Assembly: GCA_023430045.1 (NCBI GenBank)
Contig: JAEZCF010000046.1
Span: forward strand, 1-12,721
DNA length: 12,721 bases
Origin: Pseudomonadota bacterium
GTDB taxonomy: Bacteria; Pseudomonadota; Gammaproteobacteria; Xanthomonadales; Xanthomonadaceae
Direction: 5' to 3'
Both the position numbers and the translations under genes were made by a program. The notes under the pieces are model-generated. The model was given only the letters and a program-made list of their open reading frames with translations, was not told where the DNA came from and searched no databases. Below, in pieces: positions 1 through 5,299 of this stretch (position 1 is its first letter; each line of letters opens with the position of its first letter).

Positions 1-46
1 GTTCAAGGGGGCGCGCCGAAGGCGCGGGGTCAAGGAGGAATGCGCG

Positions 47-120
47 GGCAATTGTGCCTTTGCCGGGGGCTGGGACCTTTGTCTATTTGGGTTGATGACC
101 CCGGCTAAGGCATAATTGCC
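47..120. repeat. Long imperfect inverted repeat upstream of icd
   Basis: The arms at 47-68 and 99-120 are reverse complements at 20 of 22 positions and are separated by 30 bases. The right arm carries the sequence CATAAT at 111-116, the best -10 candidate for icd. The left arm carries the corresponding CACAAT on the minus strand at 51-56. The pair could be a binding site for a dimeric regulator, an inverted duplication of a promoter region serving divergent genes, or a large RNA hairpin. The symmetry is seen directly; the function is inferred. Confidence 0.6.
87..116 (+). promoter_or_regulatory. Candidate promoter of icd
   Basis: TTGGGT at 87-92 is followed after 18 bases by CATAAT at 111-116. 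Transcription would start near 123, giving a leader of about 70 bases before the icd ATG at 194. The -35 match is weak, and no better sigma-70 pair was seen in bases 1-193. Confidence 0.35.
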
Positions 121-193
121 GGTGAAACTTCCCTCGCGCCGGCGCTCCGGGCACCCCCGGACGGCGTTTTTCCCCCTGTTCGGAATTTGATCA

Positions 194-1198
194 ATGACGC
201 AGAAAATCACGGTCATCCGCGGCGATGGCATCGGCCCGGAGATCATGGACGCCACGTTGTACGTGCTGGACCAGCTCAACGCCGGCCTGGAATATGAAGA
301 CGCCGACGCTGGCCTGGTGGCGCTGGAAAAGCACGGCGACCTGATGCCGGCGTCCACGCTGGAATCCATCGCACGCAACAAGGTGGCGCTGAAGAGCCCG
401 CTGACCACGCCGGTCGGCGGTGGCTTCACGTCCATCAACGTCAGCCTGCGCCGCCATTTCGATCTGTACGCCAACGTCCGTCCGGCGCATACGTTCCCGA
501 ACACCAAGTCGCGGTTCGAGAACGTCAACCTGATCACCGTGCGCGAGAACACCGAAGGCGCCTACCTGGCTGAAGGTCAGGAAGTGTCCGCCGACGGCGA
601 GACCGCGTTCTCCGGCACCCGCATCACCCGCAAGGGCTCCGAGCGCATTGTGCGCTACGCCTTCGAGCTGGCGCAGAAGACCGGCCGCAGGAAGGTCACC
701 GCGGTGCACAAGGCGAACATCATCAAGTCGACCTCGGGCCTGTTCCTGAACGTCGCCCGCGAAGTCGCCGCGCAGTTCCCGGACATCGAGTTCCAGGAAA
801 TGATCGTCGACAACTGCTGCATGCAGCTGGTGATGCGTCCGGAACAGTTCGATGTGATCGTCACCACCAACCTGTTCGGCGACATCATTTCCGATCTGTG
901 CGCGGGTCTGGTGGGCGGCCTGGGCCTGGCCCCGGGCGCCAACATCGGCGAGAACGCAGCGATCTTCGAAGCCGTGCACGGCACCGCGCCGGACATCGCC
1001 GGCCAGGGCAAGGCCAACCCGTGTGCACTGCTGCTGGCAGCGGCACAGATGCTGGACCACATCGGCCAGCCGGAAAACGCCGAGCGCCTGCGCAAGGCCA
1101 TCGTCGCCACGATGGAAGCCAGGGATTCGCTGACCGGCGACCTGGGCGGCACCGGCAACACCATGGGCTTCGCCAAGGCCATCGCCAGCCGCCTGTGA
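194..1198 (+). CDS. icd: NAD-dependent isocitrate dehydrogenase
   Basis: Converts isocitrate to 2-oxoglutarate and CO2 in the cytoplasmic TCA cycle. The 334-residue protein belongs to the isocitrate/isopropylmalate dehydrogenase fold. The N-terminus has the family start IRGDGIGPE (8-16). The substrate loop TSINVSLRR (79-87) has the Ser/Asn/Arg pattern of isocitrate enzymes. RENTEGAY (117-124) supplies the catalytic Tyr124, HKANIIK (172-178) the catalytic lysine, and NLFGDIISD (226-234) the metal-binding aspartates. The cofactor loop HGTAPDIAGQGKANP (262-276) has Asp-Ile at 267-268 where NADP-dependent enzymes carry Lys-Tyr, so NAD use is expected. The length fits the short NAD-type class rather than the ~415-residue E. 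coli NADP enzyme. There is no good Shine-Dalgarno; the ATG is chosen because the conserved N-terminus begins there. A 3-isopropylmalate or homoisocitrate dehydrogenase is less likely given the loop sequence and the absence of leu neighbours. Confidence 0.88.
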   Translation: MTQKITVIRGDGIGPEIMDATLYVLDQLNAGLEYEDADAGLVALEKHGDLMPASTLESIARNKVALKSPLTTPVGGGFTSINVSLRRHFDLYANVRPAHTFPNTKSRFENVNLITVRENTEGAYLAEGQEVSADGETAFSGTRITRKGSERIVRYAFELAQKTGRRKVTAVHKANIIKSTSGLFLNVAREVAAQFPDIEFQEMIVDNCCMQLVMRPEQFDVIVTTNLFGDIISDLCAGLVGGLGLAPGANIGENAAIFEAVHGTAPDIAGQGKANPCALLLAAAQMLDHIGQPENAERLRKAIVATMEARDSLTGDLGGTGNTMGFAKAIASRL

Positions 1199-1220
1199 TC
1201 GCAGCAGGCGCAGCACGGTG

Positions 1221-1250
1221 AAAAACCGGGCGCCTTCGGGCGCCCCGTTG
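1221..1250 (+). terminator. UUCG hairpin downstream of icd
   Basis: GGGCGCC at 1228-1234 pairs with GGCGCCC at 1239-1245 around a TTCG tetraloop, with five A residues before the stem. The U-tract after it is poor (CGTTG), so termination may be partial. It lies 30 bases after the icd stop. Confidence 0.5.
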
Positions 1251-1276
1251 CGTCGCGGCCTCCCGATCATCGTCCG

Positions 1277-1421
1277 GTAGAGCCGACCCATGCCCGGCAT
1301 GATGCGGTAGAGCCGAGCCATGCTCGGCTGAAAACGGTAAAGAGCCGTCCCATACCCGGCAGGACACGGTAGAGCCGAGCCATGCTCGGCTGAATACGAT
1401 AAGAGCCGTCCCATACCCGGC
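1277..1421 (+). repeat. Tandem SMAG/REP-type palindromic repeats
   Basis: Five palindromic units start at 1277, 1307, 1337, 1369 and 1398. Units 2 and 4 are the same: GTAG, then AGCCGAGC, CAT, GCTCGGCT, a perfect 8-bp stem. Units 3 and 5 are a degenerate form reading AGAGCCGTCCCATACCCGGC. Unit 1 is intermediate. The two forms alternate with a dimer period of 61-62 bases. The GTAG head and imperfect palindrome match the SMAG elements described in Stenotrophomonas maltophilia. They lie in the gap between two converging genes, a usual place for REP elements. Confidence 0.8.
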
Positions 1422-1436
1422 CGGCGTTGCACACAG

Positions 1437-1461
1437 AAAAGGCGCCGGATCCGGCGCCTTT
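1437..1461 (-). terminator. Terminator of the Bax inhibitor-1 family gene
   Basis: GGCGCCGG AT CCGGCGCC at 1441-1458 is a perfect 18-base palindrome. It is flanked by AAAA on the left, read as TTTT on the minus strand, and by TTT on the right. It can stop transcription arriving from the minus-strand gene and could also act on the plus strand. Confidence 0.8.
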
Positions 1462-1484
1462 CCATCTTCCCGCGACAGCCCGGC

Positions 1485-2255
1485 TCAGCGCTGCTGGATC
1501 TTCGCCAGCAGGCGCAGGAACTCCACGTACAGCCAGACCAGCGTGACCATCAGGCCGAACGCGCCGTACCACTCCATGAACTTCGGTGCGCCCTGTTCCA
1601 CACCGCTTTCGATGAAATCGAAATCCAGCACCAGGTTCAACGCCGCCACGATGACCACGAACACGCTGAAGGCGATGCCCCAGCCGCTGGCTTCATGGAT
1701 CACCGGTACGTTCACGCCGAAAAAGCCGAGGACGATGGACGCCAGGTAGAGCAGGGCGATGCCGCCGGTGGCAGCGACCACGCCGAGCTTGAAGTTCTCG
1801 GTCGCCTTGATCAGGCCGCTGCGGTAGGCCACCAGCAGCGCCACCAGGGTGCCGAAGGTGGCCAGGACGGCCTGGAACACGATGCCTGGGAAGCGCTGTT
1901 CGAACACTGCGGAAATGGCACCCAGGAACAGGCCTTCCACCAGCGCATACATCGGCGCGGTGACTGGCGCCCACGTCTTCTTGAACACCGTGACCAGTGC
2001 CAGGATCAGGCCGCCGATGGCACCGCCGAGCGCGTAGCCCATGCCGGCAGTGGACAGCGTGCCCGCCATTTCACCACTGGTGACCAGCGCCTGGCTCCAC
2101 GAAAAGGCTGCGGTGAGCACCGTCAGAAGCAACAGCACGCCGGTCTTGTTGACGGTGCCGTTGAGGGTCATGACCTGGTCGCCGCGTGCGGAAACGATGC
2201 CGCTGCCCAGGTCGAGGAAAGTGGACTCGGAAAGAGCCGGGTTGCCGCTGCGCAT
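1485..2255 (-). CDS. Bax inhibitor-1/YccA family inner-membrane protein
   Basis: A 256-residue membrane protein of the Bax inhibitor-1 superfamily (YccA/YetJ relatives; some members are calcium channels or modulate FtsH). The start at 2255 (MRSGNPALSES) is chosen because GGAGA lies 7 bases upstream and this N-terminus looks like the family's usual start. An in-frame ATG at 2294 would add 13 residues but has no clear ribosome binding site. Hydrophobic stretches at roughly 40-58, 72-92, 101-118, 124-144, 158-179, 191-211 and 230-250 make seven membrane helices. The last two flank the acidic motif DFDFIE (211-216), where the superfamily has its conserved proton- or calcium-sensing aspartates. 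It stands alone, converging on icd, with its own terminator. The substrate or physiological role cannot be read from the sequence. Confidence 0.85.
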   Translation of the reverse strand: MRSGNPALSESTFLDLGSGIVSARGDQVMTLNGTVNKTGVLLLLTVLTAAFSWSQALVTSGEMAGTLSTAGMGYALGGAIGGLILALVTVFKKTWAPVTAPMYALVEGLFLGAISAVFEQRFPGIVFQAVLATFGTLVALLVAYRSGLIKATENFKLGVVAATGGIALLYLASIVLGFFGVNVPVIHEASGWGIAFSVFVVIVAALNLVLDFDFIESGVEQGAPKFMEWYGAFGLMVTLVWLYVEFLRLLAKIQQR

Positions 2256-2501
2256 AGTGCGATCTCCGTGCGAAATGATGGTGGGGGCAGCCATCCGGCC
2301 GCTGCAGCCAGCATAGCCGATCCTCCATTACCGCCACTGTCGTGCAGCGCTCAGGCTGCCCTGGCGCGCTCGTTCGCAACGAAACTCCGGTCTGCTGGCC
2401 GGTTCTGTCATGCATTGCGACCGGCCGCGCGTTGACAGGGAGGCGCACGGTTGTTCACAATCGCCGTCTGCCTGGGGCCACGCCCCTGCACGTTGCAACG
2501 C
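2256..2501. other. Intergenic control region between the membrane-protein gene and tRNA-Pro
   Basis: This 246-base gap separates divergent units. It holds the tRNA-Pro promoter at 2432-2461. Just upstream is an inverted repeat, GGCCGGT at 2397-2403 and ACCGGCC at 2420-2426. On the minus strand a weak -10 (TATGCT, 2315-2310) could serve the membrane-protein gene. No convincing protein gene was seen. Confidence 0.5.
2432..2461 (+). promoter_or_regulatory. Promoter of tRNA-Pro/tRNA-Arg
   Basis: A perfect -35, TTGACA (2432-2437), is followed after 18 bases by CACAAT (2456-2461). The predicted start near 2468 lies about 34 bases before tRNA-Pro. Confidence 0.75.
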
Positions 2502-2578
2502 CGGGGTATAGCGCAGTCTGGTAGCGCGCCTGCTTTGGGAGCAGGATGTCGGGGGTTCGAATCCCTCTACCCCGACCA
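2502..2578 (+). tRNA. tRNA-Pro(TGG)
   Basis: This is a 77-base cloverleaf. The acceptor CGGGGTA/TACCCCG closes, the T-loop GTTCGAATC is present, and CCA is encoded at 2576-2578. The anticodon loop TTTGGGA reads TGG, which decodes proline CCA and wobble codons. Confidence 0.97.
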
Positions 2579-2607
2579 ACCCATCGCCCAGTCTGGGGCG
2601 GGTTGGT
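2575..2607 (+). other. Hairpin in the tRNA-Pro/tRNA-Arg spacer
   Basis: CCAACC (2576-2581) can pair with GGTTGG (2601-2606), and inside it CGCCC (2585-2589) with GGGCG (2596-2600). No T-tract follows, so it is more likely a processing structure than a terminator. It uses the CCA end of tRNA-Pro, so it would compete with or guide 3' maturation. Confidence 0.4.
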
Positions 2608-2620
2608 CCACCCGGTTCGG

Positions 2621-2697
2621 GCGCCCGTAGCTCAACTGGATAGAGCACCGGCCTTCTAAGCCGGCGGTTACAGGTTCGATTCCTGTCGGGCGCGCCA
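2621..2697 (+). tRNA. tRNA-Arg(TCT)
   Basis: This is a 77-base cloverleaf with acceptor GCGCCCG/CGGGCGC, discriminator G and encoded CCA (2695-2697). The anticodon loop CTTCTAA reads TCT, which decodes arginine AGA/AGG. It lies 42 bases after tRNA-Pro with no terminator between, so the two share a transcript. Confidence 0.97.
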
Positions 2698-2699
2698 TC

Positions 2700-2730
2700 G
2701 GTATCCGGATGGATGCCTTCCACATTTATT
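2700..2730 (+). terminator. Weak terminator after tRNA-Arg
   Basis: GGTATCC (2700-2706) pairs with GGATGCC (2711-2717) with one G-T pair around a GGAT loop. TTCCACATTTATT follows. The T-run is interrupted, so efficiency is doubtful. Confidence 0.4.
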
Positions 2731-2762
2731 GCTGAAATCGCGGGACGCGGTGCACGCAGGCG

Positions 2763-3485
2763 TTACAGCCCGCCGCCTCCGCTGCGTTCGATCACACGCC
2801 CCAGCACCAGCACGCTGGCCAGGTCTTCGGCGTCAAGCAGTTCATCGGGATACAGCGCTTTGTCCGGGTGGTCGCTGACCACGCGGACGCGGCCATCGGA
2901 GGTCTTGAACAGCCGCTTGATCTTGACGTCCGGCTCCCGCCCACCGGTGACCAGTACATGCACGCGGCCATCGGCGATGCGCGTATCGGCCAGGTTGACG
3001 GTGACGCGGTCGCCATCGAACAGGGTGCGTTCCATGCTGTCGCCATTCACCCGGAATGCCCTGACATCCGCCGGCTTCGCCCTCCGTTCCGGAAACCAGG
3101 TGGCGCTGTAGATGATGCGCTCGCCTGTCGCGATCAGCTCTACTTTTGGCTTGCCCTCGGCCGCCGCCAGCTTGACGGTGACTTCATCGATGCCTACGTC
3201 GTGTGGACGTTCGCGCACGGCCAGAGGGGTCGCTTCCTTGATCCGGTACTGGCCACGGGCCGGTGCCGTTGCTTCCATGTCCGGAAGTTCGGTGCGCAGC
3301 TGCTCCACGGTCACTCCGAACCACGCCGCCAGCGGCCGCAGCGTGCCATCGCGGGGATCTGCCGTACGGCCGGAGAGGATGCGATGAATGGTGGGCTGGG
3401 CGACATCCGTGTGGCGCGACAACTGGTTCTCGCTGATGCCCCGGGCGCGTATCAACTGGCGAAGATTGGCGGCCACTTTATTCAT
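2763..3485 (-). CDS. Phage-type repressor: XRE HTH plus S24 (LexA-like) peptidase domain
   Basis: A 240-residue transcriptional repressor of the CI/LexA class. The N-terminal XRE helix-turn-helix lies at about 6-62 (recognition region near SENQLSRHTDVAQPTIHRI, 18-36). The C-terminal S24 domain has FRVNGDSMERTLFDGD (144-159) with nucleophile Ser150, and VKIKRL (187-192) with the general-base candidate Lys190, as in LexA's TVKRL. The linker and early C-domain (about 71-135) contain no Ala-Gly or Cys-Gly pair, the bond such proteins normally cut on RecA activation, so self-cleavage is uncertain. The ATG at 3485 fits the start of the HTH; the nearest purine-rich site, AGGG, is too far upstream to be a good ribosome binding site. 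It is divergent from a Cro-like gene across an AT-rich gap containing a dyad, which suggests autoregulation and a switch-like circuit. It may be a prophage relic or a domesticated regulator. Confidence 0.87.
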   Translation of the reverse strand: MNKVAANLRQLIRARGISENQLSRHTDVAQPTIHRILSGRTADPRDGTLRPLAAWFGVTVEQLRTELPDMEATAPARGQYRIKEATPLAVRERPHDVGIDEVTVKLAAAEGKPKVELIATGERIIYSATWFPERRAKPADVRAFRVNGDSMERTLFDGDRVTVNLADTRIADGRVHVLVTGGREPDVKIKRLFKTSDGRVRVVSDHPDKALYPDELLDAEDLASVLVLGRVIERSGGGGL

Positions 3486-3528
3486 AAACGAATTGTTTAC
3501 CCTAGCATCTTCAGGGCATAGTTCGTTT
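3486..3528. promoter_or_regulatory. Dyad operator between the divergent repressor and Cro-like genes
   Basis: AAACGAA (3486-3492) is mirrored by TTCGTTT (3522-3528), and CCCT (3500-3503) by AGGG (3513-3516), around a centre near 3507. The left part is itself a smaller dyad, AAAC-N5-GTTT (3486-3498). Bases 3481-3600 are about 39% G+C by count, well below the flanks. The left arm touches the repressor start codon. A plus-strand promoter could use TTCGTT (3522-3527) and TATGAT (3544-3549) with a 16-base gap. The most likely role is an operator for the adjacent S24 repressor. Confidence 0.5.
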
Positions 3529-3568
3529 GCGTATTGAAATTTTTATGATTTCGGTAATAGCATGCTTC

Positions 3569-3877
3569 ATGAGCTTTTGTTGCCCACGCTATGCAGTGCA
3601 GGCCCTGATGGCCGCCGAATGGACCGAATCGCGCATCGCCACGGCGTGCGGCACTTCGCAGTCCACCATCAACCGGGTGAAACACGGCAGGCAGCGGTCG
3701 GTGTCATTCGAGCTCGGTTCGGCCCTGATCCGGTTGGCCGAGAGCCAGCCGGATCGCAGAGGACTGCCTGGCGCCCCGATTACGACAGATACTGGCCACT
3801 GCCTGGCCTGCGAGTCAGGAAATGCTAGACGCCCAGTACCGCCATTACTGCAGGGGAAACCGGGTTGCCTGTCGTAA
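3569..3877 (+). CDS. Small Cro-like helix-turn-helix protein
   Basis: A predicted DNA-binding protein of 102 residues. Residues 9-57 form a compact HTH domain: YAVQALMAAEWTESRIA, then a recognition segment GTSQSTINRVKHGRQR (28-43), then FELGSALIRLA. The plan resembles small phage Cro-type regulators. The tail after about residue 60 is rich in Pro and Gly and looks unstructured. The start is uncertain. The ATG at 3569 leaves the HTH intact and fits a promoter at 3522-3549; an ATG at 3545 and a TTG at 3527 are alternatives, and none has a good ribosome binding site. It is divergent from the S24 repressor, as cro is from cI. Its last 53 bases overlap, tail to tail, the ribbon-helix-helix gene on the other strand. 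No family name is assigned. Confidence 0.6.
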   Translation: MSFCCPRYAVQALMAAEWTESRIATACGTSQSTINRVKHGRQRSVSFELGSALIRLAESQPDRRGLPGAPITTDTGHCLACESGNARRPVPPLLQGKPGCLS

Positions 3878-4244
3878 GGGAATTCATCAAAGGCAGATAA
3901 GTGCGCCGCAGGTCTGCACGACGCGCGGATAGAGCTGATATCACCGCCTCATACTCGTCGCTGACGATGCCAGGCGACAGTGTCGCTTCCAGCCAATGGG
4001 GCGGCCGCCACTGCGGGAAGGGGCGGCGCACCGGCAGCGTGAGCTGCTCCTGGCCGAGATGGGTGATGAGTGCATCGAGTTGCCACTGCTCCATCATCAT
4101 CCGCGACAGCAGCGCCTGCGGATTGGTGTCGCGTCGGAATGTCTGCTCAAGCCGCGCACGAAGTTCGTCCTTGATGGAGCGGCCGCTGCACATGGCAGCC
4201 TGCTTGAGTTGCTGTTTGAGAGAAACGGTAAGCGGTTTGTTCAT
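3825..4244 (-). CDS. Arc-like ribbon-helix-helix DNA-binding protein with unknown C-terminal part
   Basis: A 139-residue protein. Residues 1-36 fit the Arc/MetJ ribbon-helix-helix fold: a short strand (KPLTVSLK), helix 1 (QQLKQAAMCSG) and RSIKDELRARLEQTF, with the RS-x(3)-E pattern typical of Arc-type domains. Such domains bind DNA as dimers through the strand. The remaining 100 residues, including a Trp/Pro-rich segment (RRPFPQWRPPHWLEA, 73-87) and a helix near 95-125, are not recognised; they could be a co-regulator or partner-binding domain. The N-terminus could be an antitoxin, but no toxin-like gene was found next to it. Two inverted repeats lie upstream (4276-4299, 4321-4347). The ribosome binding site before 4244 is weak. 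The domain call is fairly secure, the biological role is not. Confidence 0.65.
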   Translation of the reverse strand: MNKPLTVSLKQQLKQAAMCSGRSIKDELRARLEQTFRRDTNPQALLSRMMMEQWQLDALITHLGQEQLTLPVRRPFPQWRPPHWLEATLSPGIVSDEYEAVISALSARRADLRRTYLPLMNSLTTGNPVSPAVMAVLGV

Positions 4245-4815
4245 GCGCGGCTAAGTGTTCGGCTGACTGACCAGCACGCTGCCATGAAGCAGGCAGCGTT
4301 CCCACGCTCGCGCTGGAACATGATCGACCGTTGATAAAGATCGATCAGATGTGCAAATCAATTGGCGGATTTGTATGTCGTGATGTCTATCGATTGGCGC
4401 TGGCTGCATGACAGGCCGAGTGAATGGCTGCAAGGGTGGAGCCGCGCTTTTTCAGTGGTTTTCAGCTTCCTGCAACTGGCCTGTCACGGACGTTCCGATA
4501 GCGACATGTGCGGCCGCACCCCTCGTGCTTGCATTCGCGTGATGACGGCCGTTGATATTGCCGGAGTGCCTGGCACACAGGTGTCGGTAACGGCATGGGT
4601 GGAAGGGGAGGGCGTGACGCTTCCAACCGCCTGACGAGGCTCCGCTGCGGATCGTCCAGCACGGATCACCCGACGTGAAGAAATGCTTGCATTTCGCTGC
4701 CCAGTCCATGAAAATGCCGGACTCGCTTCAGCGGGCACAGCTTGCAGCTGGCCGCCGGAGGGGAAGAATCCAGATCCTGCCGCAGCATATCGCTGCAGGG
4801 TTGAAGGTTTCAGTG
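4245..4815. other. Long stretch without a convincing gene, with inverted repeats
   Basis: About 570 bases between the ribbon-helix-helix gene and tRNA-His. It contains a perfect 8-bp inverted repeat at 4276-4283/4292-4299 (ACGCTGCC and its complement), a 7-bp one at 4321-4327/4341-4347 (TGATCGA/TCGATCA), and the palindrome GATCGATC at 4339-4346. The direct repeat ATTGGCG occurs at 4361 and 4393. Bases 4321-4380 are about 42% G+C. Open frames of 60-90 codons exist on both strands (for example 4362-4634 plus), but they overlap one another and show no recognisable motif. A weak pair, TTGCAT (4687-4692) and GAAAAT (4710-4715), is the only candidate promoter for tRNA-His. Confidence 0.5.
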
Positions 4816-4892
4816 GTGGCTGTAGCTCAGTTGGTTAGAGTACCGGATTGTGATTCCGGTGGTCGGGGGTTCGAATCCCCTCAGCCACCCCA
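4816..4892 (+). tRNA. tRNA-His(GTG)
   Basis: This is a 77-base cloverleaf with acceptor GTGGCTG/CAGCCAC, discriminator C and CCA at 4890-4892. The anticodon loop TTGTGAT reads GTG. The base before it, G4815, can pair with the discriminator C, which is the extra G-1 identity element of histidine tRNAs. Confidence 0.97.
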
Positions 4893-4930
4893 CTGATTCA
4901 AGCGCTGATGCGTGTCACGCGCACCAGTCG

Positions 4931-4960
4931 TTGCAGGAGAGGCAGGATGCTGGTTACACT
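4931..4960 (+). promoter_or_regulatory. Promoter of tRNA-Lys
   Basis: TTGCAG (4931-4936) and TACACT (4955-4960) are separated by 18 bases. A GC-rich discriminator (ATCCGCC) follows, as in stringently controlled stable-RNA promoters. tRNA-Lys starts 16 bases downstream. Confidence 0.6.
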
Positions 4961-4976
4961 ATCCGCCTAGTTTTTC

Positions 4977-5052
4977 GGGCCGTTAGCTCAGTTGGTAGAG
5001 CAGTTGACTCTTAATCAATAGGTCCAAGGTTCGAATCCTTGACGGCCCACCA
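4977..5052 (+). tRNA. tRNA-Lys(CTT)
   Basis: This is a 76-base cloverleaf with acceptor GGGCCGT/ACGGCCC and encoded CCA at 5050-5052. The anticodon loop CTCTTAA reads CTT, for lysine AAG. A strong terminator follows within 5 bases. Confidence 0.97.
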
Positions 5053-5056
5053 GACG

Positions 5057-5087
5057 AAAGCCACCAGGACATCCTGGTGGCTTTTTT
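5057..5087 (+). terminator. Rho-independent terminator after tRNA-Lys
   Basis: GCCACCAGG (5060-5068) and CCTGGTGGC (5073-5081) form a 9-bp stem with loop ACAT, preceded by AAA and followed by six T residues. Confidence 0.9.
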
Positions 5088-5146
5088 CTTTGCTCAGCCA
5101 TGAATTTTGCTCAGCCATGAATGGTCTGGCGCTACGAGGGACCGGC

Positions 5147-5169
5147 AGCCGGGCATGGCCCGGCTCTAC
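5147..5169 (-). repeat. Single SMAG/REP-type repeat
   Basis: Read on the minus strand this is GTAG followed by AGCCGGGC CAT GCCCGGCT, a perfect 8-bp stem with the same head and loop as the units near 1307 and 1369. It sits between the tRNA-Lys terminator and tRNA-Leu. Confidence 0.75.
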
Positions 5170-5195
5170 ACAGCGCCGGCCGGGCCTGCGACAAT
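5167..5195 (+). promoter_or_regulatory. Candidate promoter of tRNA-Leu
   Basis: TACACA (5167-5172) and GACAAT (5190-5195) are 17 bases apart, each matching the sigma-70 consensus at 4 of 6 positions. The start would be near 5202, 13 bases before tRNA-Leu. The -35 overlaps the GTAG end of the SMAG repeat. Confidence 0.35.
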
Positions 5196-5214
5196 GGCGT
5201 GCTTGATCGGTCTC

Positions 5215-5299
<85 letters not shown>

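Noticed and set aside
1277..1421. Possible CRISPR array
   Set aside because: The units are palindromic with a GTAG head, alternate between two forms, lack unique spacers of constant length, and no cas gene is present.
191..1465. A 424-codon minus-strand open frame opposite icd
   Set aside because: The sense strand has a complete, motif-bearing icd; long antisense frames are expected at this G+C content, and this one runs through the SMAG repeats.
2621..2697. tRNA-Arg as the attachment site of an integrated element
   Set aside because: No second copy of the tRNA-Arg 3' end and no integrase gene were found before tRNA-His.
4329..4337. A DnaA-box-like sequence (TTATCAACG on the minus strand)
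   Set aside because: It is a single site with one mismatch and no cluster or AT-rich unwinding region, so there is no case for an origin.
4362..4634. A 90-codon plus-strand frame starting at TTG
   Set aside because: No ribosome binding site or motif, Trp/Cys-rich composition, and competing frames on the other strand; kept only as part of the unassigned stretch.
5092..5122. A 14-base direct repeat, GCTCAGCCATGAAT, occurring twice at a 17-base interval
   Set aside because: It looks like a short local duplication after the tRNA-Lys terminator with nothing to suggest a function.
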